Shown: in pieces, positions 22,513-32,743 of the stretch
How the letters are laid out: each line of letters opens with the position of its first letter
Numbering within the stretch: position 1 is the stretch's first letter
Assembly (NCBI RefSeq): GCF_028898945.1
Contig: NZ_CP118607.1
Span: 4,698,001-4,762,000 of the forward strand
Source of the DNA: Pseudomonas sp. PSKL.D1
GTDB taxonomy: Bacteria > Pseudomonadota > Gammaproteobacteria > Pseudomonadales > Pseudomonadaceae
DNA length: 64,000 nt
Reading direction: 5' to 3'
Notes under the pieces: generated by a model
Databases searched by the model: none
Told to the model about the DNA's origin: nothing
What the model saw: only the letters and a program-made list of their open reading frames with translations
Position numbers and translations under genes: made by a program

Positions 22513-23413
22513 GGCGCTTGCTCCGCAGTTCCGAGTACAAGTACGGCACAAGAATCGCCAGAATCGCCCCGAGCATCAGGATGGCACTGGCCGAGCCCAT
22601 GCCCATCTGGCCGCGGCTGAAAGTGAACGAGTACATGAACATTGCTGGCAGGTCTGAGGAGTAGCCCGGCCCCCCGGCAGTCATTGCCGCCACCAGGTCG
22701 AAGCTCTTGATGGCGATGTGCGAAAGGATCATCAGCGAGCTGAAGAACACCGGGCGCAGGCTTGGCAGCACCACGGTCCAATAGATACGCGGCAGGCTGG
22801 CGCCGTCGATCTGAGCGGCGCGGATGATCGACTGGTCAACGCCGCGCAGGCCGGCGAGGAACATGGCCATGATAAAGCCCGAGGCCTGCCATACGGCGGC
22901 AATCACCAGGCAGTACACCACCCGGTCAGGGTCGATCAGCCAGTCCAGGCGAAAACCTTCCCAGCCCCAGTCGCGCAGGAGTTTGTCCAGGCCCATGCCG
23001 GGGTTCAGCAGCCACTTCCATGCGGTACCGGTAACGATCATCGACAGCGCCATGGGGTAGAGGTAAATGGTGCGGATGAACCCTTCGCGCCGGATACGCT
23101 GGTCAAGCAATACCGCCAGCAGCACGCCAATTGCCAGGCTGATGGCGATGAACAGCCCGCCAAAAACCAGCAGGTTCTTGCTCGCCACCCACCAGCGGTC
23201 GTTGTCGAACAGCCGGGTGTACTGCGCAAGGCCCGCCCACTTGTAGGTTGGCAGGAAGGTCGAGGTGGTGAAGGACAGTACGAATGTCCAGAGGATGTAG
23301 CCGTAGAACCCCACCAGGACGATGAACATGCTCGGCGCGAGTACCAGTTTCGGTAGCCAACGCTGAAGCGCGTCCAGGGGTGAGGCCCGCAGTTGGGCGG
23401 TTGTTGTGGTCAT
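22505..23413 (-). CDS. gtsB: Glucose ABC transporter permease GtsB
   Basis: A 302-residue MalF-type permease with six membrane helices. The EAA-type loop is IIRAAQIDGASLPRIYWTVV near residue 215. ATG 23413 (MTTTTAQLRA) is chosen because upstream in-frame sequence is REP-derived and not coding-like. A 154-base gap with a REP pair separates it from gtsA, which may lower expression of the permeases relative to the binding protein. Confidence 0.92.
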   Translation of the reverse strand: MTTTTAQLRASPLDALQRWLPKLVLAPSMFIVLVGFYGYILWTFVLSFTTSTFLPTYKWAGLAQYTRLFDNDRWWVASKNLLVFGGLFIAISLAIGVLLAVLLDQRIRREGFIRTIYLYPMALSMIVTGTAWKWLLNPGMGLDKLLRDWGWEGFRLDWLIDPDRVVYCLVIAAVWQASGFIMAMFLAGLRGVDQSIIRAAQIDGASLPRIYWTVVLPSLRPVFFSSLMILSHIAIKSFDLVAAMTAGGPGYSSDLPAMFMYSFTFSRGQMGMGSASAILMLGAILAILVPYLYSELRSKRHA

Positions 23414-23450
23414 GGCTTGATTCCCAAGATCTTGAGAGCACCACGCCCCC

Positions 23451-23536
23451 TGTGGGAGCGGGTTTACCCGCGATGAAGACACCTCGGTGCATGGCAAGGG
23501 CTTCGCCCTTGTTCTCGGGTAAACCCGCGCCCACAA
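23451..23536. repeat. REP pair between gtsA and gtsB
   Basis: Inverted elements GTGGGAGCGGGTTTACCCGC and its partner (CGGGTAAACCCGCGCCCAC) flank a small GGGCTTCGCCC hairpin. The sequence class (GGGTTTACCC core) differs from the GGATAAATCC class elsewhere in the window. Being inside an operon it may protect the upstream gtsA message or attenuate the rest. Confidence 0.75.
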
Positions 23537-23567
23537 AGGCGGGCCGGGTTTACAGTTCTGGGATCGG

Positions 23568-24854
23568 CTACTTGGCCGCCTTGATCGCTGCCGCCAGCTT
23601 CTTCGCCGCATCGGCCGGGTCGGCCTTGGGGTCGTTGATGTAGTTGGTCACCACATCGAAGAAGGCGCCCTGCACGGCCAGCGTGGTGGCCATGTTGTGC
23701 GCCATGCTCGGTTGCAGGCCACCAGTTTTCGCGTCAGCCAGGAAGTCTTTGGCCGCCGTCTGGGCGCAGGCATCGAAGCCATACTTGCTCATGTCAGCGA
23801 GCATGTCGTTGCGCACCGGGATGGAACCCTTGTTGGTACTGAAGACCTTCTGGAAGTCCTCACCCAAGACCTTCCTGGCGATGTCCTGCTGGCCTGCAGA
23901 AGTGCCTTTGTCCTTCTGCTTGAACACTGCCAGCGAATCGATATTGTAGAGAAATGCCTTGTCGGTGCCGGGGAATGGCACACACTGGTAATCGGTGCCA
24001 GCAGTCTTCTTCGCCAGGGTCCATTCGCTCTTGGCCCAGTCGCCCATGATCTGCATGCCGGCCTTCCCGTTGATGACCTTGGCGGCTTCGAGGTTCCAGT
24101 CCTGGCCCTTGCCGTCAGGGTCCATGTAGGTGGCGATCTTTTTCAGTTCGGTCAGCGACTTGACCATTTCCGGCCCGGTCAACGCGGCATTGTCCAGGTC
24201 GACCAGTGCCTTTTTGTAGCCGTCAGCCCCCATTACGGCGAGCACCACGCTCTCGAACACGGTGCTGTCCTGCCACGGCTGGCCGCCGTGGGCGAGCGGG
24301 ATGAAGCCTGCAGCCTTGAGCTTGTCTGCGGCGACGTAGAATTCGTCGAGCGTAGCCGGAGCTTTCTCGATACCGGCCGTCTTGAACACCTCGGGGTTGA
24401 TCCACAGCCAGTTGATGCGGTGTATGTTCACCGGCACGGCTACATAGTCGCCTTCGTACTTCACGGTGTCGGCGACTTTCTTGTCGAGCAGCGAATCCCA
24501 CTTCTCCTGTTTGGCCACATCCTTGAGTACGTCCGTGTCGAGCAAGCCGGTAGAAGCCCACTCCTGAATATCCGGCCCCTTGATCTGTGCGACACCTGGC
24601 GGATTGCCGGCCACGGCACGGCTCTTGAGCACGGTCATCGCCGTGGCGCCACCGCCTCCGGCAACAGCACCATCCTTCCAGGTGAAGCCATCTTTCTCAA
24701 CCTGAGCCTTGAGCACATCTACAGCCGCTTTTTCGCCACCAGAAGTCCACCAATGCACCACCTCGACGCTGCCTTTGGAATCGGCGGCGGAAGCACTCAA
24801 GGGAAGGAGAGAGGCGAGAGAGATCGCGGCAGCGAGACGGAGCGTGGAATTCAT
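23568..24854 (-). CDS. gtsA: Glucose ABC transporter substrate-binding protein
   Basis: A 428-residue periplasmic binding protein with a signal peptide ending [11 protein letters not shown] near residue 24. It belongs to the extracellular solute-binding family 1: [20 protein letters not shown] follows the cleavage site, and the Trp/Asp-rich sugar-binding regions ([20 protein letters not shown] near 205) are present. It delivers glucose to GtsBC. First gene of the gts cluster; AAGG precedes ATG 24854. Confidence 0.93.
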   Translation of the reverse strand: MNSTLRLAAAISLASLLPLSASAADSKGSVEVVHWWTSGGEKAAVDVLKAQVEKDGFTWKDGAVAGGGGATAMTVLKSRAVAGNPPGVAQIKGPDIQEWASTGLLDTDVLKDVAKQEKWDSLLDKKVADTVKYEGDYVAVPVNIHRINWLWINPEVFKTAGIEKAPATLDEFYVAADKLKAAGFIPLAHGGQPWQDSTVFESVVLAVMGADGYKKALVDLDNAALTGPEMVKSLTELKKIATYMDPDGKGQDWNLEAAKVINGKAGMQIMGDWAKSEWTLAKKTAGTDYQCVPFPGTDKAFLYNIDSLAVFKQKDKGTSAGQQDIARKVLGEDFQKVFSTNKGSIPVRNDMLADMSKYGFDACAQTAAKDFLADAKTGGLQPSMAHNMATTLAVQGAFFDVVTNYINDPKADPADAAKKLAAAIKAAK

Positions 24855-24958
24855 CGGAGTACCTTTCTTGTTGTTATGCCAGGCAAGTCGGTTGCTTGCA
24901 TTGCATGGAGTCTAATCAGAGTGCTCGCCGCGTCAGGTAACGAAGCGATGCGTGAATG

Positions 24959-26209
24959 TCATCGTTTGGTTACATTGCGGGCCAAACCCGTAGCCAGGCT
25001 CGGCGCCAAGGGCAACCCGGGCAACAGCACGGCCTGATAGGCATGGTAGAGGTCAGGTTTGCCTGCCCAAATGCTCTCGGCAGACCGGTTTGTGGGGTCA
25101 AGCTCGTGGTGCCAGCTGCCGTCGACACGATCGATGAAGTGGCCATCAATGAAGTCCCAGAAGCATCGATACCAACGCTCGTACGCGCGCTCGCCAGTAC
25201 GTTGCAGCAGCGCCGCCGCGCTGGCGCAGGCCTCGGCATGTACCCAATGCAGGCGCTCACGCACCCTCGGCCGGTTGCCCCAGTCCAGCGTGTAGACGAT
25301 GCCCGCGGCACCATCGACGCACCACGCCTGCCGGCAGGCGCTATCGAACAACCCACGGGCAGCGCCAAGCAACCACTCGGGCACCTGCAACCCTGCCAGC
25401 CGCCGTGCAGCTTCTAGATGCAGCAGCAGGCGCGACCATTCGAACGCATGGCCCGGTGTGGTGCCAAACGGGCGGAAATGATCGGCCGGATTTTCGCGGT
25501 TGTAATCCGGCAAGGGCTGCCACTGCACATCGAAATGCTCGATGACGCGGTAACCGTTGGCGGTGGCATGGATGAGAATGAGGCGCTCGGCAATGCGCAG
25601 GGCACGATCCAACCACACGGTATCGCCAGTCACATCGGCCAGCGCCAGAAATGCCTCAGTGGCGTGCATGTTGCTGTTGGCCCCGCGATAGGCCTCTGGG
25701 TGCTGCCAGTCACGGGAAAAGGATTCACGCATTGCGCCCTCCTCTTCGCTCCAGAAGCGGCCCTCGATAATGCGGATCGCGTCCACCAACAGCCCTTGCG
25801 CGCCCGTGGCTCCGGCCACCACGGCGGAACTCGCGGCCAGTGCGACGAACGCATGCAGGTAGGCGGCCTTGCCGTCATCACCCTGGCCGTGCGGGCGAGC
25901 GAACCAACCACCGTGAAGGGCATCGTGCAAGGGGCCGCGCAGGGCAGCCACACCATGCTCAACCAGTGGCAGACACCCCGAAACACCCTGAATTTGAGCA
26001 AGGGCAAAACTGTGGGCCATGCGGGCGGTGTTCATCGTTTCGGCAGTGGCCGAAGGTGGCAGATGGCCTTGGGCATCGAGGTTGCCGAAACCATCGGGCA
26101 CCTGAGACGCTTTGGCAAAAGACAGCAGACGCTGTCCTTCGGCCGACAGCCAGCCCCTATGCTCGGTAGATTCGAGCCAGCTGTGAAAGGAGGTATTGTT
26201 ATTGTTCAT
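24959..26209 (-). CDS. AGE-family sugar epimerase/isomerase
   Basis: A 416-residue (alpha/alpha)6-barrel protein of the N-acylglucosamine 2-epimerase family, closest in type to YihS/mannose isomerases. Such enzymes interconvert aldoses and ketoses (mannose, glucose, fructose) or epimerise at C2. Conserved features are LHAFVALAASS, NSNMHATEAFLALADVTGD near 160, PGHAFEWSRLLLHLE near 240 (catalytic His region), and HAEACASAAALLQ near 320. It lies 104 bases upstream of gtsA and is probably co-regulated with glucose uptake; the substrate is not readable from sequence. Confidence 0.82.
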   Translation of the reverse strand: MNNNNTSFHSWLESTEHRGWLSAEGQRLLSFAKASQVPDGFGNLDAQGHLPPSATAETMNTARMAHSFALAQIQGVSGCLPLVEHGVAALRGPLHDALHGGWFARPHGQGDDGKAAYLHAFVALAASSAVVAGATGAQGLLVDAIRIIEGRFWSEEEGAMRESFSRDWQHPEAYRGANSNMHATEAFLALADVTGDTVWLDRALRIAERLILIHATANGYRVIEHFDVQWQPLPDYNRENPADHFRPFGTTPGHAFEWSRLLLHLEAARRLAGLQVPEWLLGAARGLFDSACRQAWCVDGAAGIVYTLDWGNRPRVRERLHWVHAEACASAAALLQRTGERAYERWYRCFWDFIDGHFIDRVDGSWHHELDPTNRSAESIWAGKPDLYHAYQAVLLPGLPLAPSLATGLARNVTKR

Positions 26210-26315
26210 GGGCCAGCTTGCTCCTTGCGCGTTGGCCAGTGAGTTTATCCAGACGTGCCAAGCGGGAGGTCACGAAGGCACGCGGATGTGTCACGGGCCA
26301 GTGACATTGGTGCCA

Positions 26316-27770
26316 TCAGTCCACGCCCCGAGGCAGATACAACGTCACCCTTAGGCCACCCTCACGCAGGTTCAACAAGCTCACTTCGCCCCCATGGCTG
26401 TGAGCAATGTTGCGCGCAATCCCCAGCCCCAACCCATACCCCTGCTGCTGCCCGGCCAGACGAAAGTGCGGCTCGAACACGTGCTCCATCTGCTGCTGGG
26501 GTACACCTGGCCCCTGGTCATCCACTTGCAGCACAAACCCTTCTGCACTGTCGATGATGCGCAGGCGTGCACGTTCCCCATACTTGATGGCATTGTCGAT
26601 CAGGTTGCCGATGCACCGGCGCAGCGCCAAAGGCTTGCCCGGGTAGGCTGCCATCGCACGCCCCTCCATGAGGATACGACCATCGCCCAGATAGGGCTCG
26701 GCAAGAATCTCCAGCACCTGATTGAGGTCGACCGGCTCGATGTTTTCGTGGATATCGGTGTCCTTCACGCACTGCAAGGCCCCTTTGACCAGCAGCTCCA
26801 GTTCGTCCAGGTCCTGGCTGAACTTGGCCTGCATGCGCTCATCCTCAAGCAGCTCCACCCGCAGCCGCAGGCGCGTGATCGGCGTACGCAGGTCGTGGGA
26901 AATGGCACTGAACAGTTGCGAACGTTCGGTAAGGTAGCGGCTGATGCGCTCGCGCATGCTGTTGAACGCTCGCCCCACCTCCACCACTTCACTGCCGCCG
27001 CCTTCGGCCACTGGCGCCACGTCCGCACCTAGCGACATCTCGCGTGCAGCACGGGCCAGGCGCTTGAGTGGCCAGCTCTGCCAGTGCACTAGCAGGCCGA
27101 TGAACAACAGCAACATGGCAGTGGTCAGCACGATGAAGCCGATCTGCTGACGCGGCAAGCGCTCCGCCTCAAGGCTGGTGTAAGGCTCGGGCAACAATGA
27201 AGCGATGTACAGCCATTCCCCCTCACCCAGACGGATCTGCGTGACCAGCACAGGTGGGTTCAGCGGCTCAAGGGTCAGCGAATAATGCGCCCACGAGCGC
27301 GGCAGCTCGTCGAGTTTCAGGCCACTGTTGAAAATCCGCAGGTCGTCCGGTGCCACGAATTCGACAGAAACCTCCATCTGCGCGCCCAGCCGCTCGTGCA
27401 GCACTTGCTGGAACACATCGATGACAGCCTGTTTGCGTGGGGTGACGGGCAATACTGGCATGTCCAGCGGCTTGTCATTCAGCGAAACGAAAAAGCGCGT
27501 GCCACCCATGCTACGCAGCTGGTCGAGCACCATGGGCCGGTAGGCCACCGGCAATGAGCGAAAATAGCTGACGCTTGCGCTCATGGAGTGCGCAAGGCTA
27601 CCCGCACTGGCCCGCAGCCCCTGAATCTGGCTCGCACGCAACTGCGCCACCCAGATCACGCTGGACAAGCCTTGGGCAAGCAATACCACGACCAAGGTCA
27701 ACAGCAGCATGCGCCCCAGCAGCGAACGCGGCAGCAACCGCCAGCGCCGCTCAGGAAGCGCAGCAGACAT
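26316..27770 (-). CDS. gltS: Sensor histidine kinase of the glucose transport locus
   Basis: A 484-residue membrane sensor kinase. Helix 1 is about residues 17-45 and helix 2 about 215-237, with a periplasmic sensor region between. A HAMP domain follows, then the phosphoacceptor box FSAISHDLRTPITRLRLRVE (His near 290), an N-box GNLIDNAIKYGE and GPGVPQ plus GYGLGLGIARNIAHSHGGEV ATP-lid elements. ATG 27770 overlaps the response-regulator gene by 20 bases. In P. putida the GtrS/GltR-2 pair senses 2-ketogluconate or related sugar acids and controls gts and oprB. Here the symbol denotes the kinase; note that the glutamate symporter gene at 47.1 kb carries the same name. Confidence 0.88.
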   Translation of the reverse strand: MSAALPERRWRLLPRSLLGRMLLLTLVVVLLAQGLSSVIWVAQLRASQIQGLRASAGSLAHSMSASVSYFRSLPVAYRPMVLDQLRSMGGTRFFVSLNDKPLDMPVLPVTPRKQAVIDVFQQVLHERLGAQMEVSVEFVAPDDLRIFNSGLKLDELPRSWAHYSLTLEPLNPPVLVTQIRLGEGEWLYIASLLPEPYTSLEAERLPRQQIGFIVLTTAMLLLFIGLLVHWQSWPLKRLARAAREMSLGADVAPVAEGGGSEVVEVGRAFNSMRERISRYLTERSQLFSAISHDLRTPITRLRLRVELLEDERMQAKFSQDLDELELLVKGALQCVKDTDIHENIEPVDLNQVLEILAEPYLGDGRILMEGRAMAAYPGKPLALRRCIGNLIDNAIKYGERARLRIIDSAEGFVLQVDDQGPGVPQQQMEHVFEPHFRLAGQQQGYGLGLGIARNIAHSHGGEVSLLNLREGGLRVTLYLPRGVD

Positions 27771-28476
27771 GGGCGGCCAACAAGTAACCACTGCCGCGCA
27801 CGGTGCGAATCAGGCGCGGCGGTTTGTCGGTGTCACGCAGGCGCTGGCGCAAGCGGCTGACGGCCATGTCAACGATACGGTCCAGCGGCATCGGTTCACG
27901 CCCACGGGTAGCGTTGCCAATGGTGTCGCGGTCGAGAATCTGTTGCGGGTGATCGAGAAACAGTTTGAGCAGGGCGAAGTCTGCGCCGGAGAGGATCACT
28001 TCCTCACCGTCACGGTGGAACAGCCGGTGGCTGACCATGTCCAGGCGCCAGTCATCGAAAGCCAGCACGGAGGTGGTGGGTGAAGCCTGACCAAACTCGG
28101 CACGACGCAGCAAGGCCTTGATCCGGGCTTGCAGTTCACGGGGGCTAAAGGGCTTGCCCAGGTAATCGTCGGCACCCAGCTCAAGGCCAATGACCCGATC
28201 TGCTTCGTCAGAACTGGCCGTGAGCATGATGATCGGTACTCGCGACTGCCGCGGATGCTGGCGCACCCAACGGCACAGGCTGAAGCCGTCTTCGTCGGGC
28301 AGCATCACATCGAGAATCACCAGGTCGCAGGCAGCGGCTTCCAGCGCGCGGCGAAAGCCTTGGCCATCGGGCTCTGCGTGAACGTGAAAGCCGGCGCGGC
28401 TCAGGTAGGTTTGCAGCAGTTCACGGATTTCCTGATCGTCATCGACCATCAAGATCGTCTTTCCGGCAGTGCTCAA
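27751..28476 (-). CDS. gltR-2: OmpR-type response regulator GltR-2
   Basis: A 241-residue regulator with a receiver domain (phospho-acceptor Asp near 56 in VILDVMLPDEDG, acidic pair VDDD at 11-14, Lys in YLGKPFSPRELQARI) and a C-terminal winged helix (from about 140, ending RTVRGSGYLLAA). The start is TTG at 28476, supported by a purine-rich GAGGGCGGG about ten bases upstream and by the family N-terminus. With the overlapping kinase it forms a two-component system controlling glucose uptake genes. Confidence 0.9.
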   Translation of the reverse strand: MSTAGKTILMVDDDQEIRELLQTYLSRAGFHVHAEPDGQGFRRALEAAACDLVILDVMLPDEDGFSLCRWVRQHPRQSRVPIIMLTASSDEADRVIGLELGADDYLGKPFSPRELQARIKALLRRAEFGQASPTTSVLAFDDWRLDMVSHRLFHRDGEEVILSGADFALLKLFLDHPQQILDRDTIGNATRGREPMPLDRIVDMAVSRLRQRLRDTDKPPRLIRTVRGSGYLLAAHVCCAS

Positions 28477-28522
28477 GGTGTCCCGCCCTCTTGTTTGATC
28501 GCAGGTCTTTGCCTGCTGTGCC

Positions 28523-28546
28523 TATGGGGGCGCTTTGCGCCCCCAT
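28523..28546. terminator. Stem-loop between glk and gltR-2
   Basis: Perfect stem ATGGGGGCG/CGCCCCCAT with loop CTTTG, starting six bases past the glk stop. There is no long T-run, so termination of edd-glk may be partial, letting some transcript reach gltR-2. Confidence 0.55.
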
Positions 28547-28552
28547 TACAAA

Positions 28553-29512
28553 TCAGTGATCAAGCGCCTGCTGCAGAGCCACTCCTGCGCCCAGCAAACC
28601 CGAATACTCTGCCGTCACCAGCCACACCGGCACGCCAGCGAAGTATCCACTCATGCAGCCCTTGTCGGCAAAGCTTGCCGCAAAGCCACTGCGCAGGAAC
28701 AGTTCGGCAAAACGCGGGATCACGCCGCCGACAATATAAACCCCGCCGCGCGCTCCCAAGGTCAGAACATTGTTACCGGCCACTCGCCCCAGGAAGCGGC
28801 AGAACTGCTCGATCACCGCCAAGGCCCGCGGCTCACCGGCCAAAGCGGCATTGGTAACATCGGCAGGCGTCTTGTGACGGGGTGTGTCGCCATCCAGCGC
28901 ACAAATGGCCTGATACAACCGCACCAGCCCGCCGCCGCTGAGCACGGTTTCGGCGCTGACGTGACCGATCTGGCCGTGAATCTGTTGATGGATCGCCGCC
29001 TCGCGGGCATTACCCACCGGCAAGTCGACGTGCCCACCCTCCCCAGGTAACGCTTGCCAGCGCTGCTCACCCAGACGCAGCAAGCTGCCAACACCAAGGC
29101 CGGTGCCAGGGCCGATCACCAGTGCAGGGCGCGCCGGGTCGGCCTGGCCGGGGCACACCTCCCGGAACTCGCCGAACTGCAAGCGAGTCATGCCCAGGGC
29201 CATGGCCGAAAAGTCATTGATCAGCATGAGGCGCTCGACCTGCAACGTGTTGCAGAACGCACTGCGGCTCAAGCGCCAATGGTTGTTGGTGAAGCGGAAC
29301 TCATCACCATCGACCGGCCCGGCCACAGCAAGGCAGACGGCCGACAGGCCTCCACGGGCGATGCCCTGCTCCGCCAGATAGGCCTGGATGGCTTGCTCGG
29401 GGCTGGTGTAGTCGGCCGTTGCGAAGACTTTCACCTCGTGCAGCTGGTTGTCACGCCACAACGCAAAACGGGCATTGGTGCCACCGATGTCGCCAACCAG
29501 CAGGTCCTTCAT
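28553..29512 (-). CDS. glk: Glucokinase
   Basis: A 319-residue cytosolic kinase phosphorylating glucose with ATP. The phosphate-binding motif [15 protein letters not shown] is at residues 5-19, [11 protein letters not shown] near 100 and [11 protein letters not shown] near 133; the catalytic Asp is in the INDF motif, and PGEGGHVDL near 155 closes the sugar site. It overlaps the edd stop by four bases (ATGA type), so translation is coupled to edd. Confidence 0.96.
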   Translation of the reverse strand: MKDLLVGDIGGTNARFALWRDNQLHEVKVFATADYTSPEQAIQAYLAEQGIARGGLSAVCLAVAGPVDGDEFRFTNNHWRLSRSAFCNTLQVERLMLINDFSAMALGMTRLQFGEFREVCPGQADPARPALVIGPGTGLGVGSLLRLGEQRWQALPGEGGHVDLPVGNAREAAIHQQIHGQIGHVSAETVLSGGGLVRLYQAICALDGDTPRHKTPADVTNAALAGEPRALAVIEQFCRFLGRVAGNNVLTLGARGGVYIVGGVIPRFAELFLRSGFAASFADKGCMSGYFAGVPVWLVTAEYSGLLGAGVALQQALDH

Positions 29513-31335
29513 TTGAGGTTCTCCAGGGCCGAAGTAAAGGCGCTCGCCCCTTGTTCTGCGGGGCTGAACGCCATGCGCATGAAGCCGAACAGCTCGCGCC
29601 CGCAGCCCAGGTCATTGCCTTGGGGCGCGGCTGGCAGGTCGCGGCTGGCCAGTTCTTCGGCCGAAACCATTACCCGCAGCGTGCCTTCGACGCCATCAAC
29701 CCGCACGATATCACCATCGCGCACGCGCGCCAGCGGGCCGCCATCGAAGGCTTCGGGGCAGACGTGAATGGCCGCCGGGATTTTACCCGATGCGCCCGAC
29801 ATACGGCCGTCGGTAACCAGCGCCACCTTGTAGCCACGGTCCTGCAATACACCGAGAAACGGCGTCAATTTGTGTAGTTCAGGCATGCCGTTGCAACGCG
29901 GCCCCTGGAAGCGCACCACTGCAACGAAGTCGCACTCCAGCTCACCGGCCTTGAAAGCATCGGCCAACGATTGCTGGTCGTGGAATACCCGTGCCGGGGC
30001 CTCCACCACCTGGTGTTCAGGTGCCACCGCCGACACTTTCATCACACCACGCCCAAGGTTGCCTTCCATTACCCGCAGGCCACCCTCTGCCGAGAAAGGC
30101 CGTGCGACCGGGCGCAGGATGCTTTCATCCAGGCTCTGCGCCGGCCCTTCGCGCCACACCAGCTTGCCGTTGTCGAGGAACGGTTCCTGGGTGTAGCGGC
30201 GCAGGCCGTGGCCGGCCACGGTGTTGACGTCTTCGTGCAGCAAGCCGGCATCGAGCAGCTCGCGAATCAGGAAGGCCATGCCCCCTGCAGCCTGGAAATG
30301 GTTAATGTCGGCCTTGCCGTTGGGGTAGACGTGGGACAGGGTTGGCACAACCTCGGACAGGTCGGCCATGTCCTGCCAGGTGAGCTGAATGCCCGCTGCC
30401 TGGGCGATGGCCGGGATGTGCAGGGTGTGGTTGGTGGAGCCGCCGGTGGCGTGCAGGGCAACGATGGAGTTGACCAGCGCCTTTTCGTCGACGATCTCGC
30501 CAAGCGGCATGAAGCTGCCGCTGGCCTTGGTCATGCGCGTAACCTGCTGCGCCGCTTCCGCGGTGAGCGCATCACGCAGCGGCGTATAGGGGTTGACGAA
30601 CGAAGCACCCGGCAGGTGCAGCCCCATCACTTCCATCACCAACTGGTTGGTGTTGGCGGTGCCGTAGAAGGTGCAGGTGCCTGGGCCGTGATAGGACTTC
30701 ATTTCCGATTCCAGCAGCTCCTCGCGGCTGGCCTTGCCTTCGGCGTAGCGCTGGCGCACGTCGGCCTTCTGCTTGTTGGAAATGCCCGACACCATCGGCC
30801 CACCCGGCACGAAGATGGTCGGCAAATGGCCGAAGCGCAACGCCCCCATCATCAGGCCAGGGACAATCTTGTCGCAGATACCCAGCATCAGCGCTGCATC
30901 GAACATGTTGTGCGACAGCGCCACCGCCGTGGACATGGCGATCACTTCACGGCTGGCAATGGCCAGCTCCATGCCCGGCTCGCCCTGGGTTACGCCATCG
31001 CACATGGCCGGCACGCCACCGGCGAACTGGCCGACCGAGCCGACCTCGCGCAGGGCCTGCTTGATCTGGTCCGGGAAGTGCAGATACGGCTGGTGCGCCG
31101 AAAGCATGTCGTTGTAGGCCGAAACGATGGCCACGTTGGCAGCGTTCATCAGGCGCAGGGCCTGCTTGTCTTCTGCACCGCAACCGGCAACGCCATGGGC
31201 GAAGTTGGCACACTGCAGGCTGGCACGCATGGGCCCGTCACTGGCCGCGCCGCGAATCAGCTGCAGGTAGCGTTCACGGGTGGCTCGGCTGCGTTCGATC
31301 AGCCGCTGGGTGACCTCAAGGATGCGCGGATGCAT
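29509..31335 (-). CDS. edd: 6-phosphogluconate dehydratase
   Basis: A 608-residue enzyme of the IlvD/Edd family, dehydrating 6-phosphogluconate to KDPG, the first step specific to the ED pathway. It binds a 4Fe-4S cluster through Cys residues in [38 protein letters not shown] and [13 protein letters not shown]. The C-terminal [18 protein letters not shown] motif is present. It heads the edd-glk unit and has a HexR operator about 120 bases upstream, shared with divergent gap. Confidence 0.97.
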   Translation of the reverse strand: MHPRILEVTQRLIERSRATRERYLQLIRGAASDGPMRASLQCANFAHGVAGCGAEDKQALRLMNAANVAIVSAYNDMLSAHQPYLHFPDQIKQALREVGSVGQFAGGVPAMCDGVTQGEPGMELAIASREVIAMSTAVALSHNMFDAALMLGICDKIVPGLMMGALRFGHLPTIFVPGGPMVSGISNKQKADVRQRYAEGKASREELLESEMKSYHGPGTCTFYGTANTNQLVMEVMGLHLPGASFVNPYTPLRDALTAEAAQQVTRMTKASGSFMPLGEIVDEKALVNSIVALHATGGSTNHTLHIPAIAQAAGIQLTWQDMADLSEVVPTLSHVYPNGKADINHFQAAGGMAFLIRELLDAGLLHEDVNTVAGHGLRRYTQEPFLDNGKLVWREGPAQSLDESILRPVARPFSAEGGLRVMEGNLGRGVMKVSAVAPEHQVVEAPARVFHDQQSLADAFKAGELECDFVAVVRFQGPRCNGMPELHKLTPFLGVLQDRGYKVALVTDGRMSGASGKIPAAIHVCPEAFDGGPLARVRDGDIVRVDGVEGTLRVMVSAEELASRDLPAAPQGNDLGCGRELFGFMRMAFSPAEQGASAFTSALENLK

Positions 31336-31456
31336 GTACTGGACTCCAGGCTAACGGTAAGGGCGGTTTACCGGGCATTTCCCCTCCAGACGATTGCCAC
31401 CTAGGCTCAAGGCAAAGGCTTTGGGGCATCGAGGAGGCGGCTCGCCCGACCACTCG

Positions 31457-31472
31457 TTGTATGTTTAAACAA
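31457..31472. promoter_or_regulatory. HexR operator, edd side
   Basis: TTGTATGTTTAAACAA, an exact TTGT-N8-ACAA, 122 bases upstream of edd. With the second site 48 bases away it suits coordinate repression of edd and gap. Confidence 0.75.
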
Positions 31473-31519
31473 AATATTGCCATCAAAAAGGCTTGTTTTC
31501 TATCTGTCAGTGAATAATC

Positions 31520-31534
31520 TTGTAATTCCAACAA
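31520..31534. promoter_or_regulatory. HexR operator, gap side
   Basis: TTGTAATTCCAACAA, an exact TTGT-N7-ACAA, 65 bases upstream of gap. Confidence 0.75.
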
Positions 31535-31598
31535 CAAAACCGTTTCAGTGAAGCTTCTTTGTGCCACAGGTTTCACTCGGACTGCCAGAGGTACTGCC

Positions 31599-32600
31599 AT
31601 GACCCTACGCATCGCCATCAATGGATTCGGCCGCATCGGGCGCAATGTCCTGCGCGCACTGTATACCCAAGGCTACCGCCAGGACTTGCAGGTCGTCGCC
31701 ATCAACGACCTGGGCGACAGCGCGATGAACGCCCACCTGCTCAAGTACGACAGCGTGCACGGCGCTTTCGACGCCACCGTGGAGGCTGACCACGAAAGCC
31801 TGACGGTCAACGGTGACCGTATTGCGGTCAGCGCCATCCGCAACCCGGCAGACCTGCCCTGGAAGGCTGAGGCGATTGACGTGGTGTTCGAATGCACCGG
31901 GCTGTTCACTGATCGCGCCAAAGCCGCAGCGCACCTGGCGGCAGGGGCTGGCAAGGTCATTATCTCGGCACCTGCCAAGGGCGCTGATGCCACGGTGGTG
32001 TATGGCGTAAACCACGATACCTTGCGGGCGTCGCACCAGATCATCTCCAGCGCATCGTGCACCACCAACTGCCTGGCACCGATTGCCCAGGTGCTGCACC
32101 GCGAGTTCGGCATCGAGCAGGGGCTGATGACCACCATTCACGCCTACACCAACGATCAGGTGCTGACCGACGTTTACCACAGTGACCCCTACCGCGCCCG
32201 TTCTGCCACCCAGTCGATGATCCCGAGCAAGACCGGCGCTGCCGAAGCCGTGGGGCTGGTGCTGCCGGAACTGGCCGGCAAACTGACCGGCATGGCCGTG
32301 CGCGTGCCGGTGATCAACGTGTCGCTGGTGGACCTCACCGTCAACCTTCAGCGCGAAGCCACGGCCGAGCAGGTCAATCAGCTGTTCCAGGAGGCAAGCC
32401 GACATTCCAAGGTGCTGGGCTATAACGCCCTGCCGCTGGTGTCGTGCGATTTCAACCACAACCCGCTGTCGTCGATTTTCGACGCCAACCACACCCGGGC
32501 CAACGGCCGCATGCTCAAGGTGCTGGCCTGGTATGACAATGAGTGGGGGTTCTCCAACCGGATGCTGGACAACTGCCTGGCGTTGATGAACGCACGTTGA
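31599..32600 (+). CDS. gap: Glyceraldehyde-3-phosphate dehydrogenase (type I)
   Basis: A 333-residue NAD-dependent enzyme oxidising the glyceraldehyde-3-phosphate made by Eda. The nucleotide-binding N-terminus is [17 protein letters not shown]; the catalytic Cys is in [11 protein letters not shown] near residue 153; HAYTNDQ and the C-terminal [14 protein letters not shown] are canonical. ATG 31599 follows AGAGG about ten bases away. It is the HexR-controlled copy facing edd; a strong stem-loop follows. Confidence 0.96.
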   Translation: MTLRIAINGFGRIGRNVLRALYTQGYRQDLQVVAINDLGDSAMNAHLLKYDSVHGAFDATVEADHESLTVNGDRIAVSAIRNPADLPWKAEAIDVVFECTGLFTDRAKAAAHLAAGAGKVIISAPAKGADATVVYGVNHDTLRASHQIISSASCTTNCLAPIAQVLHREFGIEQGLMTTIHAYTNDQVLTDVYHSDPYRARSATQSMIPSKTGAAEAVGLVLPELAGKLTGMAVRVPVINVSLVDLTVNLQREATAEQVNQLFQEASRHSKVLGYNALPLVSCDFNHNPLSSIFDANHTRANGRMLKVLAWYDNEWGFSNRMLDNCLALMNAR

Positions 32601-32606
32601 TTGCAT

Positions 32607-32640
32607 CGGACTTGTCGCAGGCGAGCCTGCGACAAGTCCG
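32607..32640 (+). terminator. Perfect stem-loop after gap
   Basis: A 15-bp perfect inverted repeat (CGGACTTGTCGCAGG and complement) with loop CGAG, seven bases after the gap stop. There is no T-run, so it is an RNA-end or REP-like hairpin rather than a classic terminator. Confidence 0.55.
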
Positions 32641-32698
32641 AACCTGCATACACAATCTTTACCCTTTCTTAACATTTCCCCGCTTGACCTTTGGCAAA

Positions 32699-32717
32699 GA
32701 TGATAAGCATTATCATT
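32699..32717. promoter_or_regulatory. Fur box
   Basis: GATGATAAGCATTATCATT, close to the 19-bp Fur consensus, overlapping a promoter region with TTGACC at 32684-32689. It lies 26 bases upstream of the ECF sigma gene, so iron repression of the heme-uptake system is expected. Confidence 0.8.
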
Positions 32718-32743
32718 CACCTCTTCATCGGCCAGGTTTCCCC

